Below are positions 52,600 to 61,322 of a stretch of 64,000 nt of DNA, one piece after another. The notes under the pieces were generated by a model, which saw only the letters and a program-made list of their open reading frames with translations, was not told the origin of the DNA and made no database searches. The translations under genes and the position numbers were made by a program. Source of the stretch: Flavobacterium cucumis (lineage in GTDB: Bacteria; Bacteroidota; Bacteroidia; Flavobacteriales; Flavobacteriaceae); the NCBI RefSeq assembly GCF_900148835.1, contig NZ_FRYK01000002.1, positions 248,001-312,000 of the forward strand. The letters run 5' to 3'. Within the stretch, counting starts at the first letter, position 1, and each line of letters begins with the position of its first letter.

Positions 52600-52664
52600 T
52601 GTTTCAAGTTTTAAGTTTCAGGTTCTTGTGTTATCTGTCAACTGCGACTGAAAACTGCGACTAG
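52600..52664. repeat. Low-complexity repeat spacer before the LytTR gene
   Basis: Contains TTTCAAGTTTTAAGTTTCAG (52609-52622 region) and CAACTGCGACTGAAAACTGC, similar to the words at 29282 and 52981. Confidence 0.5.
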
Positions 52665-52973
52665 TTACTCCCACTTATTTGCTTTCTCTTTCTCCATAAA
52701 TTCTCTGATCTTACGCTCCTCCCAATTCTGTCCCATAATCCAATTGGGCATAAAAACAGAAAGCCCGTGTGCCACCAAACCAATTCCCCAGAAAAATGCA
52801 GTCATGAAATTTTTGAATTGAAAATAAGATTCCCCTTCGTCCAAATCTTGAACATTGATAATAACAATCATAATATTAATTATTACATATACTACTGCAT
52901 GTGAGTAAAAACCTTTGATTTTTTTTACTCTTTTTAAAGCTTCTTGATATTTAATTTCGTCTTGTGTATTCAT
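52665..52973 (-). CDS. 2TM domain protein
   Basis: A 102-residue protein with two membrane spans (VVYVIINIMIVIINV near 25-40 and FFWGIGLVAHGLSVF near 60-78), preceded by KRVKKIKGFYSHAV and followed by GQNWEERKIREFMEK. It is one of three related copies here; the kinase at 53327 ends in the same domain. The family is of unknown function and typical of flavobacterial LytTR loci, where it may sense or modulate the membrane. Confidence 0.85.
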   Translation of the reverse strand: MNTQDEIKYQEALKRVKKIKGFYSHAVVYVIINIMIVIINVQDLDEGESYFQFKNFMTAFFWGIGLVAHGLSVFMPNWIMGQNWEERKIREFMEKEKANKWE

Positions 52974-53027
52974 AATTTTTTATTTAAAGTTTCAAGTCTA
53001 GAGTTTTTTACTATAAACTGTGACTAT

Positions 53028-53324
53028 TTACTCCCATTTGGAGTTATCTTTTTCTAATATTTCATTGATTTTGTTTTGCTCCCATTCTTTTCCTAAAAAC
53101 GGAAACATGTTAAAAACACCTAAAGCATGAAAAAGAAGGCCAACACCCCAACCCAGCATAGGCCAATAAAACCAAATGTGCATTGGAGAAAAAAATAAGT
53201 TGATAAAAATTAGAACTGGTATAACTACCACATAACTCGCTAAATGACTGTAAAATCCTTTAAGCTCTTTTACCCTTTTTTTAGCTTTTTCATATTTTTC
53301 GCTATCAAATTGATTTACTTCCAT
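53028..53324 (-). CDS. 2TM domain protein
   Basis: The second stand-alone copy, 98 residues from the ATG at 53324 (an extra four codons to a TTG at 53336 are not needed). Spans: LASYVVVIPVLIFINLFF and PMLGWGVGLLFHALGVF. The tail has GKEWEQNKINEILEKD. The start lies 2 bases after the stop of the histidine kinase, so translation is coupled. Confidence 0.85.
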   Translation of the reverse strand: MEVNQFDSEKYEKAKKRVKELKGFYSHLASYVVVIPVLIFINLFFSPMHIWFYWPMLGWGVGLLFHALGVFNMFPFLGKEWEQNKINEILEKDNSKWE

Positions 53325-53326
53325 GA

Positions 53327-54664
53327 TTATTTCCAATTTTTAGTTTGGTTTTCTTTGTTCATTAACTCATTTATTTTACGCTCCTCCCAAGATTTTCCAT
53401 ATCCAAAAGTTTCTAACGCATGGAATGTTAATCCCATTCCCCAACCTAACATAGGAAACCAAAACCATTGAAAATCAGAAGTACTCAAATTGATAAAAAT
53501 CAAAAATGGAATAACAACACAATACGAAATTAAATTGCCATAAAATCCTTTTAATTGTTCTACTTTGTCTTTTGCTCGTTGATAAGCTAAATTCTCGTTA
53601 TAAATATTTTGTGTTTCCATGATGGTAATTTGTTTGGTTAAAATAGGTAGAAAAATCTTAAATTCTTGTTTGCTTTCTTCTACCAAAACAGTTCTTTTTG
53701 TTAATATAGCATAGCGATTGACAATATTTTGCAATCCAACGCCTCTTCGGTCAGACAATACTTCTTTTCTTTGTAAATTGTTTGTCACAACTAACTGATT
53801 ATTCTCGATACTAATTTTTACATGCAGTGGTTTGGACTCACTAACTACATTATGCTTTATACAGTTTTCCAATAACAATTGTAATGATAAAGGAACTACT
53901 TTTGCTTCTTCGTTATCAAAACCTTCTGGAATTTCAAAAGTGATGCTGTTTTCGAATCGCATTTTTAGCAAGTTCATATAGGTTTTAGCAAATTGTAATT
54001 CTTCTGCTACCGAAACCAATTCTTTGTCTTTTTGCTCCAAAACATAGCGATATACTTTTGAAAGCGAAGTGGTAAATTTTTGAGCACTTTCGGGATTTTC
54101 TTCAATTAACGAACTCAATACATTCAAACTATTAAACAAAAAATGTGGATCGATTTGATTTTTTAAACTTTCAAACTGAGCAGAAGCTGTTCCTGCTATG
54201 ATTTTTTGCTCTTTTAATTTATTTTCCTGGAAGGCTTTGTAAAAATAAAAGGCGTGAATGGCTAAGGTTACAACAAATGTAATTATTACAGAAACTATAT
54301 AATTGGAAGGTTTTTCATTTGCTAAGAACATCTGGATTGTTCTTCCCTCTATTACTACATCTTCTACAATTCGAAGTAAAAAAATCACAAAAACAGACAC
54401 GATGAACGAAAGAGTAAAACCGAGAGCAATTCTATTTCTTGAAAATCTATCAGTTTGATAAACATCGTCTAGTTTTACAAAAATAATTGCATTAGCATAA
54501 TAAAGCGTGTATCCGTAAAGCATTGTGAAGAAAAATTGCCATGCTAATCCTTTATCCAATCCTACAGAACCTCCCGAAAGCCATCTTATGATAATTAAAA
54601 CTACAAATACAAGTAACATTATAAAAGTAGCTCTCGGGAATTGTTTTATTAACTTATCAATCAT
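53327..54664 (-). CDS. LytS-type histidine kinase fused to a C-terminal 2TM domain
   Basis: A 445-residue sensor kinase of the His_kinase (LytS/YehU) family: four N-terminal membrane spans (about 11-140), DPHFLFNSLNVL with H174 as phospho-acceptor, LLENCIKHN (N-box) near 263-272 and GVGLQNIVNRY (G-box) near 308-318. From M349 onward the protein is a complete 2TM domain (KDKVEQLKGFYGNLISYCVV, PMLGWGMGLTFHALETFG, then WEERKINELM). M349 lies on an ATG at 53620, so an internal start could also make a separate 97-residue 2TM protein. The response regulator is at 51835. Confidence 0.9.
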   Translation of the reverse strand: MIDKLIKQFPRATFIMLLVFVVLIIIRWLSGGSVGLDKGLAWQFFFTMLYGYTLYYANAIIFVKLDDVYQTDRFSRNRIALGFTLSFIVSVFVIFLLRIVEDVVIEGRTIQMFLANEKPSNYIVSVIITFVVTLAIHAFYFYKAFQENKLKEQKIIAGTASAQFESLKNQIDPHFLFNSLNVLSSLIEENPESAQKFTTSLSKVYRYVLEQKDKELVSVAEELQFAKTYMNLLKMRFENSITFEIPEGFDNEEAKVVPLSLQLLLENCIKHNVVSESKPLHVKISIENNQLVVTNNLQRKEVLSDRRGVGLQNIVNRYAILTKRTVLVEESKQEFKIFLPILTKQITIMETQNIYNENLAYQRAKDKVEQLKGFYGNLISYCVVIPFLIFINLSTSDFQWFWFPMLGWGMGLTFHALETFGYGKSWEERKINELMNKENQTKNWK

Positions 54665-54672
54665 AATTGATT

Positions 54673-55293
54673 TTATTTACATTTTTTTAATTCAGCTTGT
54701 GCGCGTTCTAATCCCCAATTTGGATGCCATGCACTTTCAGGTTTAAAAGTAGCAAAAAGTTCAATTGCTTTTTCAATTTGCGCACACATTGGTTCAATAT
54801 CTTGTCCAAAATATTGCGCCATTCCAATTTCAAACGAAGCCTTTTGAAAAACTACTCTCGGATTTTCAGGAGCCAGTTTATAGGCCTTATTTAAGATATA
54901 CATTACATCTCCTGACAATTTCTGTCCGTTTGTCATAGGATCATAAACAATCCAAGCGGTATGAATCATAGCCTGCATAACCAAAACCTCTGGGTTCTCT
55001 AAAACTAATTCATTACAAATATCTTGAGCCTTTTGAGCAGATTCTAATAAAGCTTCCATTTTAACTTTATCTTTTTCAACAAAAGCTTGAGTGGTGTTAA
55101 TAAAAGCAATGTAATAATTTGGCAACCAATTTGTTTTTTCAGCTGAGGCAATTCGCTCTAATAGTGCTACAGCCTCAGATGGTCTTCCCTCTTTCCAGGT
55201 TTGTAATGCCTTGCCCATACCTTGATCAAACTGTGATTGTGAACTTACAACCGAAGCTACAAATAATGCGATGATAGTGATAATTTTTGTCAT
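54673..55293 (-). CDS. Secreted TPR-like protein of unknown function
   Basis: The 206-residue protein has a signal peptide (MTKIITIIALFVASVVSSQ) and a helical body with tetratricopeptide-like segments: QTWKEGRPSEAVALLERIA near 32-50 and LNKAYKLAPENPRVVFQKA near 134-152. It is not an enzyme by any motif I recognise. It is encoded 8 bases before the kinase gene, so it may be a periplasmic partner of the LytTR system. Similar proteins occur in Flavobacterium genomes. Confidence 0.75.
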   Translation of the reverse strand: MTKIITIIALFVASVVSSQSQFDQGMGKALQTWKEGRPSEAVALLERIASAEKTNWLPNYYIAFINTTQAFVEKDKVKMEALLESAQKAQDICNELVLENPEVLVMQAMIHTAWIVYDPMTNGQKLSGDVMYILNKAYKLAPENPRVVFQKASFEIGMAQYFGQDIEPMCAQIEKAIELFATFKPESAWHPNWGLERAQAELKKCK

Positions 55294-55458
55294 GATATTT
55301 TCTTTTTTTTGGTTAATAATTTATTATTTGATGATTCAAATTTCCGTTAGATTTTTAGCTTTTAAAATTGAACCTTACCGAACTGTAATTTTTTGAGGAT
55401 GAATTGTAGATTTAGTAATAATTTGTTTTTCCTCCTTCTGAAAAAAACATCAAGTAGA

Positions 55459-57597
55459 CTACAAATTTTCCAAATTATTCGTTTTCTTATTATCACTAAT
55501 AGTCCAAAATAGCCCCACAAAAATGAAACGATTAGCGGGTTGGGTTATCGCTTGACGTTGAAATTGTCCTGACACATCTGGTGAATCGGCATATTGATAA
55601 CCAAATACATTTTCAGTTCCTAACAAATTAGTTACCGATAGAAAAAGTATTTTCTGTTGGGAAACCAAATAGGCCCAACTCAAGCTTAAATTATTGAATG
55701 ATTTTGTTTTATCCGACATAAATTCAGTAACATTTGGATTGTCATAAGGTCTCCCTGAATTAAAAGAATAAGTGGCACTAATTTGCGATCTCCAGTCACT
55801 CACAAAATATTTTGTAACCAATGAAAAGTTATGATTCGCAACAAATGAAGGTGTAACTTGTGATTCATAATTTCTAAAATCTCGTTTCGAGTCTATAAAC
55901 GAATAGGAAACCCAATATTCTAAATTTTTAATAGTTTTACTATCTCTCCAAAACAAGTCCAACCCTTTTGCAAAACCAAAACCTTTATTATTATAATTAC
56001 TATTAAAATTAGCCTGAATTCCATCGTATTTTACCAAGCTTTCATAATCTTTAAAATAGGTTTCTGCTCGAAACATTCTTCCGTCTTTATTGTACATGTA
56101 ATTTAGAATGTAATGGGAAGTGGTTTCATAATCTAAATTGGAATCATATTTTAAATAATCTTGTCGAACGGTTTGATTAAAACTCCCATAAGCTAATGAA
56201 AACTGACTATTATCAGCTACTTTGTAAGCAAAAGAAACTCTTGGCTCAACTGTAAATTCATCAACAACTGAAGCATTTGAAGAACGCAATCCAAGATTAA
56301 AAGCTACTTTTTTTGACAATAAAACTTCTGCTTCAGAATAGAATGCAAGGGAATTATTCTGATAGCCATAACCAAAAACATTAAAATTCTCATCAAAATT
56401 AGTATGGAACAAATCGGCACCAACACTTAATTTGAATCGGTTTGAAAAGGAGTTTCTCAGTTTAAATTTAGTATGTAATGTTCGCTCTTCATTCTCAACG
56501 TTATCTGCTGAAATTCCGATTTTATTTTGTGCATATCCATAACTAAATCCGGTTTGAAGTTGTAAATTATCATTCAAATAACCTTTATACGAAGTATTGA
56601 AATACAAGTTATTATTCTGCAAATCAAAACGAATTTTCTCATCAAAATTGATATTTTTCTGATTCAAATCGAAGGTAGCATAATCAAAAGCTCCATAGAC
56701 TTTTAAAATGCCGTTTTTAAATTGATATCGAAAAATACTTTCACCTGAAATGGATTGTACAGGCTTATTCCAATCTAAATTTTGAGGAACAATTTTTTGA
56801 TAAGGTGCTAAATTGATGTAACTCGTATTAAAAGTAAACGAACTTTTCTCCCACTTCTTGGTTTTACCCAATCCAACCCCAACAGACATAATAGAAATAT
56901 CCGTTTGGTTTTGAGTAGGCTCATCAATAGTATTGAGCAACAAAACACTCGATAAGGCATCACCAAATTCAGCGCTGTAACCTCCCGTTGAAAAGGTAAT
57001 TCCACTAAATAAAAAAGGAGAGAATCGCCCTCTTGTTGGTACATTATTGGCACTTACTCCATAAGGTTGCCCAACACGAATACCATCGACATACGTTTGG
57101 GTCTCGTCCGCTTCACCTCCACGGACAAACAATCTACCGCTCTCTCCAACAGTTTGAGTCCCAGGTAAGGTTTCTAATGCCGCAATAATATTTCCAGCCG
57201 ATCCTGCGGTGGTCACAATATCCATTGCTTTTAAAGCAGTTGCTTTACTATTGTCTCCAGCTTTAAACGTTCCTGCAGTAACTTCAACAACATTCAAAGA
57301 ATTGATACTTTCCTTAATAGTAAAAACCTTTGGTTTATAGGCCTCAATTACAAAATCGTGTATTAACGTCTCAAAAGATAAAAAACTAATTTGTAATTGT
57401 TGGTTACCTTTAGCTGATGTTGTAAAACTAAAGTTCCCATCCGCATCTGAGTTTGTGCCATCATAAGTACCTTTTACAAAAACATTAGCCCCAAAAAAAG
57501 GCTTCCCATTTTCGTCGATGATTTTGCCCTTTATTTCGGTTTGACCAAAAGAACTCAATGAAGTTAATACGAATAAAAAAGATAAAATTGATTTCAT
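55459..57597 (-). CDS. TonB-dependent receptor with carboxypeptidase-like N-terminal domain
   Basis: From the ATG at 57597 it has 712 residues; the longer frame to 57642 adds an unconserved 15. The signal peptide ends near SSFG. Next is a CarboxypepD_reg-like beta domain (KIIDENGKPFFGANVFVKGT) typical of Bacteroidetes outer-membrane receptors, then a plug with ETLPGTQTVGESGRLFVRGG and a 22-strand barrel ending LLGTENVFGYQYADSP and AFIF-like RFIFVGLFW. No SusD partner is present, so it may take up a metal chelate or other nutrient rather than a glycan. Confidence 0.9.
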   Translation of the reverse strand: MKSILSFLFVLTSLSSFGQTEIKGKIIDENGKPFFGANVFVKGTYDGTNSDADGNFSFTTSAKGNQQLQISFLSFETLIHDFVIEAYKPKVFTIKESINSLNVVEVTAGTFKAGDNSKATALKAMDIVTTAGSAGNIIAALETLPGTQTVGESGRLFVRGGEADETQTYVDGIRVGQPYGVSANNVPTRGRFSPFLFSGITFSTGGYSAEFGDALSSVLLLNTIDEPTQNQTDISIMSVGVGLGKTKKWEKSSFTFNTSYINLAPYQKIVPQNLDWNKPVQSISGESIFRYQFKNGILKVYGAFDYATFDLNQKNINFDEKIRFDLQNNNLYFNTSYKGYLNDNLQLQTGFSYGYAQNKIGISADNVENEERTLHTKFKLRNSFSNRFKLSVGADLFHTNFDENFNVFGYGYQNNSLAFYSEAEVLLSKKVAFNLGLRSSNASVVDEFTVEPRVSFAYKVADNSQFSLAYGSFNQTVRQDYLKYDSNLDYETTSHYILNYMYNKDGRMFRAETYFKDYESLVKYDGIQANFNSNYNNKGFGFAKGLDLFWRDSKTIKNLEYWVSYSFIDSKRDFRNYESQVTPSFVANHNFSLVTKYFVSDWRSQISATYSFNSGRPYDNPNVTEFMSDKTKSFNNLSLSWAYLVSQQKILFLSVTNLLGTENVFGYQYADSPDVSGQFQRQAITQPANRFIFVGLFWTISDNKKTNNLENL

Positions 57598-57730
57598 TTT
57601 ATTTGAATTTGATACAACAAAATTGCCCTCAATTAAAATCAAATAAAACTTAAACTAACTCATTTGTTATATTTAAAGGATGAACTGTATTTTTTTAAAA
57701 GTATTATGAACCGTTTTATTTTATTAGACT

Positions 57731-57738
57731 TAAATTTG
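57731..57738 (+). promoter_or_regulatory. -7 element before the ClC gene
   Basis: TAAATTTG matches TAnnTTTG and lies 28 bases before the start codon. Confidence 0.4.
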
Positions 57739-57766
57739 CATTTCTTTTCATTTTTAAACCAGATTT

Positions 57767-59062
57767 ATGAGCAATATAACTCAAGTAAAAAAGCATTTTG
57801 TTTACATTAAATATCAAAAACTTATTATTGCAGCTTTGATAATTGGTTTTTTGTCGGCTTTTTTAGCAATCTCTCTCAAGAGAGGAACAGAGCATTATGA
57901 AGAATTACTTTTCAATCAAGCCTCTAAAAACAGTATCTTACTTTTTATGTTTCCACTAATAGGTTTGACCATAATTGCCATGTTGCGATATTATTTATTT
58001 AATAAAAAAACAAATAAAGGCATAAAAGAGATTTTTGAAACAACAGAAAAAAGGAAAAATAGTCTGCCCATCTATAAAATTCCTTCACATTTCATTAATG
58101 GATTATTTACCGTAATATTTGGAGGTTCTACAGGTATTGAAGTTTCAACAGTTGTCGCATCAGCCACTATTGGGTCTATTACCCAAAAAAAAGAAAACCT
58201 ACTGAATCGTCACAAAGTTGAATTAATATGTGCCGGTGTAGCTTCAGGAATTACAGCATTATTTTTCAGTCCGGTTGCTGGATTTCTATTTGCATACGAG
58301 GTAATTTCTAAGAAAATATCTAAAACATTTATGTTGGTCACTACAATTTCAGTTTCAATATCTATAATAATTTGCCTATTGTTAGATGAGAAACCATTAT
58401 TCCAAGTGACCATTAAAGAGTGGCATTGGAGAGCATTTCCTTATTTCATATTATTAGGCGTCATATCTGGAATGAATGGGGTTTATCTAACAAAAACGGT
58501 TTTATTTATAAAAGAAAGATTTCTTTCTTTCAAAAAAAGTAGTACTAAAATAATAATAAGCGCTACATTGATTAGCTTGGGATTATTCATTTTACCTCAA
58601 TTATATGGTGATGGATATCATGCAATAAAAGAGAATTTAGCACATTCGAATCATTTCGTATTAACGATTCCAATTTTCATTACTATCTTGAGTATTATAA
58701 TTTTCAAACCAATTATTACTTCTCTAACACTAGCAGGAGGAGGTGATGGTGGTGTTTTTGCTCCAAGTATTTTTATTGGTGGATTTGTAGGCTTGCTACT
58801 TGCAGTGGTGCTTAATACATTTTTAGAAACCAATGTCATCCCGTTAAATTTTATGATTATCGGAATGGGAGCTATGCTGAGTGCTAGCATTCACGCCCCT
58901 CTTACAGCCATTTTTATAACCTGTGGTTTAATACATGATTACAGCTTACTATTTCCTATTATAGTAACTTGCATGGTGGCAAAATATGTTTCTAAAACAA
59001 TCTACCCCTTTACAGTTTATAGTTTTTCAAAAAATAAAGCATGTCTTCAACAAAGAAATTAA
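57767..59062 (+). CDS. ClC-family chloride transport protein
   Basis: A 431-residue membrane protein with about 12 helices. Family motifs are FGGSTGIEVSTVVASATIG near 118-136 and GGGDGGVFAPSIFIGGFVG near 323-342. The first matches the GREGP region, but the glutamate that gates E. coli ClC sits at the position of T122 here (E125 is three residues on). The internal coupling glutamate (E203 in E. coli) aligns with V179 in AGFLFAYEVIS. Both proton-coupling glutamates thus appear to be missing, which suggests a channel rather than an exchanger. It overlaps the HPP gene by 22 bases. Confidence 0.85.
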   Translation: MSNITQVKKHFVYIKYQKLIIAALIIGFLSAFLAISLKRGTEHYEELLFNQASKNSILLFMFPLIGLTIIAMLRYYLFNKKTNKGIKEIFETTEKRKNSLPIYKIPSHFINGLFTVIFGGSTGIEVSTVVASATIGSITQKKENLLNRHKVELICAGVASGITALFFSPVAGFLFAYEVISKKISKTFMLVTTISVSISIIICLLLDEKPLFQVTIKEWHWRAFPYFILLGVISGMNGVYLTKTVLFIKERFLSFKKSSTKIIISATLISLGLFILPQLYGDGYHAIKENLAHSNHFVLTIPIFITILSIIIFKPIITSLTLAGGGDGGVFAPSIFIGGFVGLLLAVVLNTFLETNVIPLNFMIIGMGAMLSASIHAPLTAIFITCGLIHDYSLLFPIIVTCMVAKYVSKTIYPFTVYSFSKNKACLQQRN

Positions 59063-59640
59063 AACGCAATTACAGAAAAGCAAAATATGTTTTATACAAA
59101 GAGACTTTAGTTGATTTTAGAGAACACTTTTGGGCTTTTATAGGATCATTTGTTGGTTTAGGAATCATTAGTCTTCTACAATTTAGAATCTTTACTTCAA
59201 CAGATATGGTGTTCTTAATAGGTTCGTTTGGAGCTTCATGTGTTTTGGTATATGGGGTAATCGAAAGTCCTTTAGCCCAACCCAGAAATCTTATTGGAGG
59301 CCATGTGATTTCGGCAATAATTGGTGTTAGTATTTATAAATTATTACCCGATTTAATTTGGGTAGCGGCTCCTTTAGCTGTTTCCTTATCAATTGTATTA
59401 ATGCAAATAACAAAAACCTTACATCCACCGGGTGGAGCTACCGCTTTGATAGCTATTGCAGGTTCTGATAAAATAAAAGAATTGGGATATTTCTATGTGA
59501 TTTCGCCCGTTTTATCTGGTGCTATTATTCTTTTGATAACCGCTTTAATTTTCAACAATATGCCTTCTAAAAGGCACTATCCGTCAAAAGGTAATTTTTT
59601 ATCAAAAAAAGAGCTCAAAAAACGCATTCCTTTTTTGTAA
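59041..59640 (+). CDS. HPP family membrane protein
   Basis: A 199-residue membrane protein with four to five spans. The name motif is visible as LHPPGGATALIAIAG (near 129-143), with SFGASCVLVYGVIESPLAQPRNLIGGHVISAIIG before it. Some plant and cyanobacterial HPP proteins carry nitrite; the substrate here is unknown. It overlaps the ClC gene, so the two are expressed together. The N-terminus is basic and cytoplasmic. Confidence 0.88.
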   Translation: MSSTKKLKRNYRKAKYVLYKETLVDFREHFWAFIGSFVGLGIISLLQFRIFTSTDMVFLIGSFGASCVLVYGVIESPLAQPRNLIGGHVISAIIGVSIYKLLPDLIWVAAPLAVSLSIVLMQITKTLHPPGGATALIAIAGSDKIKELGYFYVISPVLSGAIILLITALIFNNMPSKRHYPSKGNFLSKKELKKRIPFL

Positions 59641-59667
59641 GTTATTACTTTTACTAAAATTAGTTTC

Positions 59668-60582
59668 ATGGCATACCAAGATATTTTAGACGGAATTTAC
59701 AACGAAGTCATCCAAATCGAAAACACCGGAAAAGTAGCCGATTACATTCCGGAATTAGCAAAAGTTGATGCTAATAAATTCGGAATTGCATTGGTAGATA
59801 AACATCAAAACGTGTTTACAAAAGGTGATGCTTTGGAGAAATTTTCGATTCAAAGTATTTCAAAAGTCATTACCACTTCGCTTATTTTCTCTAAAATTGG
59901 AAACGATTTATGGGAACGCGTAGGTTATGAACCTTCTGGAAATTCGTTTAATTCCTTGGTACAACTAGAAAATGAAAATGGTATTCCAAGAAATCCGTTT
60001 ATCAATGCTGGTGCTTTGGTTATTGCCGATTTAATGTTAGATCATTTTGAAAATCCAAAAAAATTCCTTCTTGATTTCGTAAGAGATCTAACAGAAAATC
60101 CAAATATCAATTACAACGAAAATGTCGCTCAATCCGAAAAAGCTTTTGGTTACCGAAATGCTGCTTTGGTCAACTTTATAAAATCCTTTGGCAACATCAA
60201 AAACGAACCCGAAGCGGTTTTAGATTTTTATTACCATCAATGTTCTATAGAAATGACTTGCGTTGATTTAGCCAAATGTTTTCAAGTATTTTCGAATAAT
60301 GGTGTAATTCCAAAAAGTGATAAAAAATTCCTTTCTACCAGCAAATGCAAACGCATGAATGCCTTAATGCAAATGTGTGGTTTTTACGATCAAGCGGGTG
60401 AATTCACGTTTAAAGTTGGGCTTCCTGGAAAAAGTGGTGTTGGCGGTGGCGTAGTTGCGGTTTTCCCAAATCATTACACGGTAGCCGTTTGGAGTCCGAA
60501 GTTAAATAAGAAAGGAAATTCGTTTTATGGCTTAGAAACCTTAGAACGATTAACGACTGAAACGTCATTATCCATATTTTAA
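59668..60582 (+). CDS. glsA: Glutaminase
   Basis: GlsA splits glutamine into glutamate and ammonia. The 304-residue protein belongs to the serine-dependent beta-lactamase-like fold: SISK motif at S63-K66, EPSGNSFNSL near 88-97, NPFINAGALVI near 108-118, the SEKAFGYRN segment, and GLPGKSGVGGGVVAVFP near 250-266. All are well kept. It stands 27 bases after the HPP gene and could share its transcript. Confidence 0.95.
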   Translation: MAYQDILDGIYNEVIQIENTGKVADYIPELAKVDANKFGIALVDKHQNVFTKGDALEKFSIQSISKVITTSLIFSKIGNDLWERVGYEPSGNSFNSLVQLENENGIPRNPFINAGALVIADLMLDHFENPKKFLLDFVRDLTENPNINYNENVAQSEKAFGYRNAALVNFIKSFGNIKNEPEAVLDFYYHQCSIEMTCVDLAKCFQVFSNNGVIPKSDKKFLSTSKCKRMNALMQMCGFYDQAGEFTFKVGLPGKSGVGGGVVAVFPNHYTVAVWSPKLNKKGNSFYGLETLERLTTETSLSIF

Positions 60583-60632
60583 AATCTTATCAACAAATCG
60601 CAAAAGCAAAAAAGTTTCTCGTAAATAATAAT

Positions 60633-60640
60633 TACTTTTG
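60633..60640 (+). promoter_or_regulatory. -7 element before the pRiA4b ORF-3-like gene
   Basis: TACTTTTG, 23 bases before the start codon, matches TAnnTTTG. No clear -33 box. Confidence 0.35.
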
Positions 60641-60663
60641 CAGTTCTTAAAATTTCAACGATT

Positions 60664-61215
60664 ATGATTTATAAATTCCGAGTGATTCTCGATGCTGAAG
60701 AAGATATTTTTAGAGATATTGCCATTGAAAGCGACAACACCTTAGAAGATTTACACAATGCTATCGTAAACGCTTTTGGTTTTGATGGAACAGAAACAGG
60801 TTCGTTCTTTACTTGTGAAGACGACTGGACTTGGAACGAAGAAGATGAAATTCCATTGTTTGACACGGGCGAAGTTCCAGGAGAAATGAAAACGATGATA
60901 GATTTCAAAATTGATGATTTGATGCACCAAGACAATACCAAAATGGTATACGTGTATGATTTCTTTAGTATGTGGACATTCTTCCTTGAATTAGCTGCAA
61001 TTGAAGAAGAAAAAGAAGCTGGAGAAATTTATCCCGCTTTATTATTTTCTCATGGCGAATTACCCGCAGAAGCAGGTCAAAGTGGATTAAGAGGCGATTT
61101 ATCAGACGAAGATATCTATGGTGACTTTGAAGACGATTTCGACGACAATGATTTCGACATGTTTGATGGTGACGATAGCTTCGAAGACATGGGATTTGAA
61201 GAAAATTGGAATTAA
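60664..61215 (+). CDS. Plasmid pRiA4b ORF-3 family protein
   Basis: A 183-residue protein whose first 130 residues fit the IS1096/pRiA4b ORF-3-like family: IYKFRVILDAEEDIFRDIAI, LEDLHNAIVNAFGFDGTET, FFTCEDDWTWN and a MVYVYDFFSMWTFFLELAAI segment. The last 40 residues are almost only aspartate, glutamate, phenylalanine and methionine, which looks disordered and acidic. The family has no agreed function. No transposon is nearby, so it is a resident gene. Confidence 0.85.
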   Translation: MIYKFRVILDAEEDIFRDIAIESDNTLEDLHNAIVNAFGFDGTETGSFFTCEDDWTWNEEDEIPLFDTGEVPGEMKTMIDFKIDDLMHQDNTKMVYVYDFFSMWTFFLELAAIEEEKEAGEIYPALLFSHGELPAEAGQSGLRGDLSDEDIYGDFEDDFDDNDFDMFDGDDSFEDMGFEENWN

Positions 61216-61235
61216 AAAATGGGTTAAAAGTTGAT

Positions 61236-61320
61236 AGGTTAAAAGTTTATAAGGAAGAAAATACTCCTTACAAACTCTTTTAAACTTCTAAACTCCTAAC
61301 CTTTTAAACTTAAACTATAA
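61236..61320. terminator. Long imperfect inverted repeat after the pRiA4b ORF-3-like gene
   Basis: AGGTTAAAAGTTTATAAGGA (61236-61255) pairs imperfectly with the stretch TCCTTACAAACTCTTTTAAA (61265-61284), and a second arm AACCTTTTAAACTT follows. It is made of the same TAAACTTCTAAACTCC words as other spacers and may end transcription, though the T-run is weak. Confidence 0.45.
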
Positions 61321-61322
61321 AA

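Noticed and set aside
60664..61215. pRiA4b ORF-3-like gene as evidence of a transposon or plasmid
   Set aside because: The family name is historical. No transposase, terminal repeats or plasmid genes are nearby.
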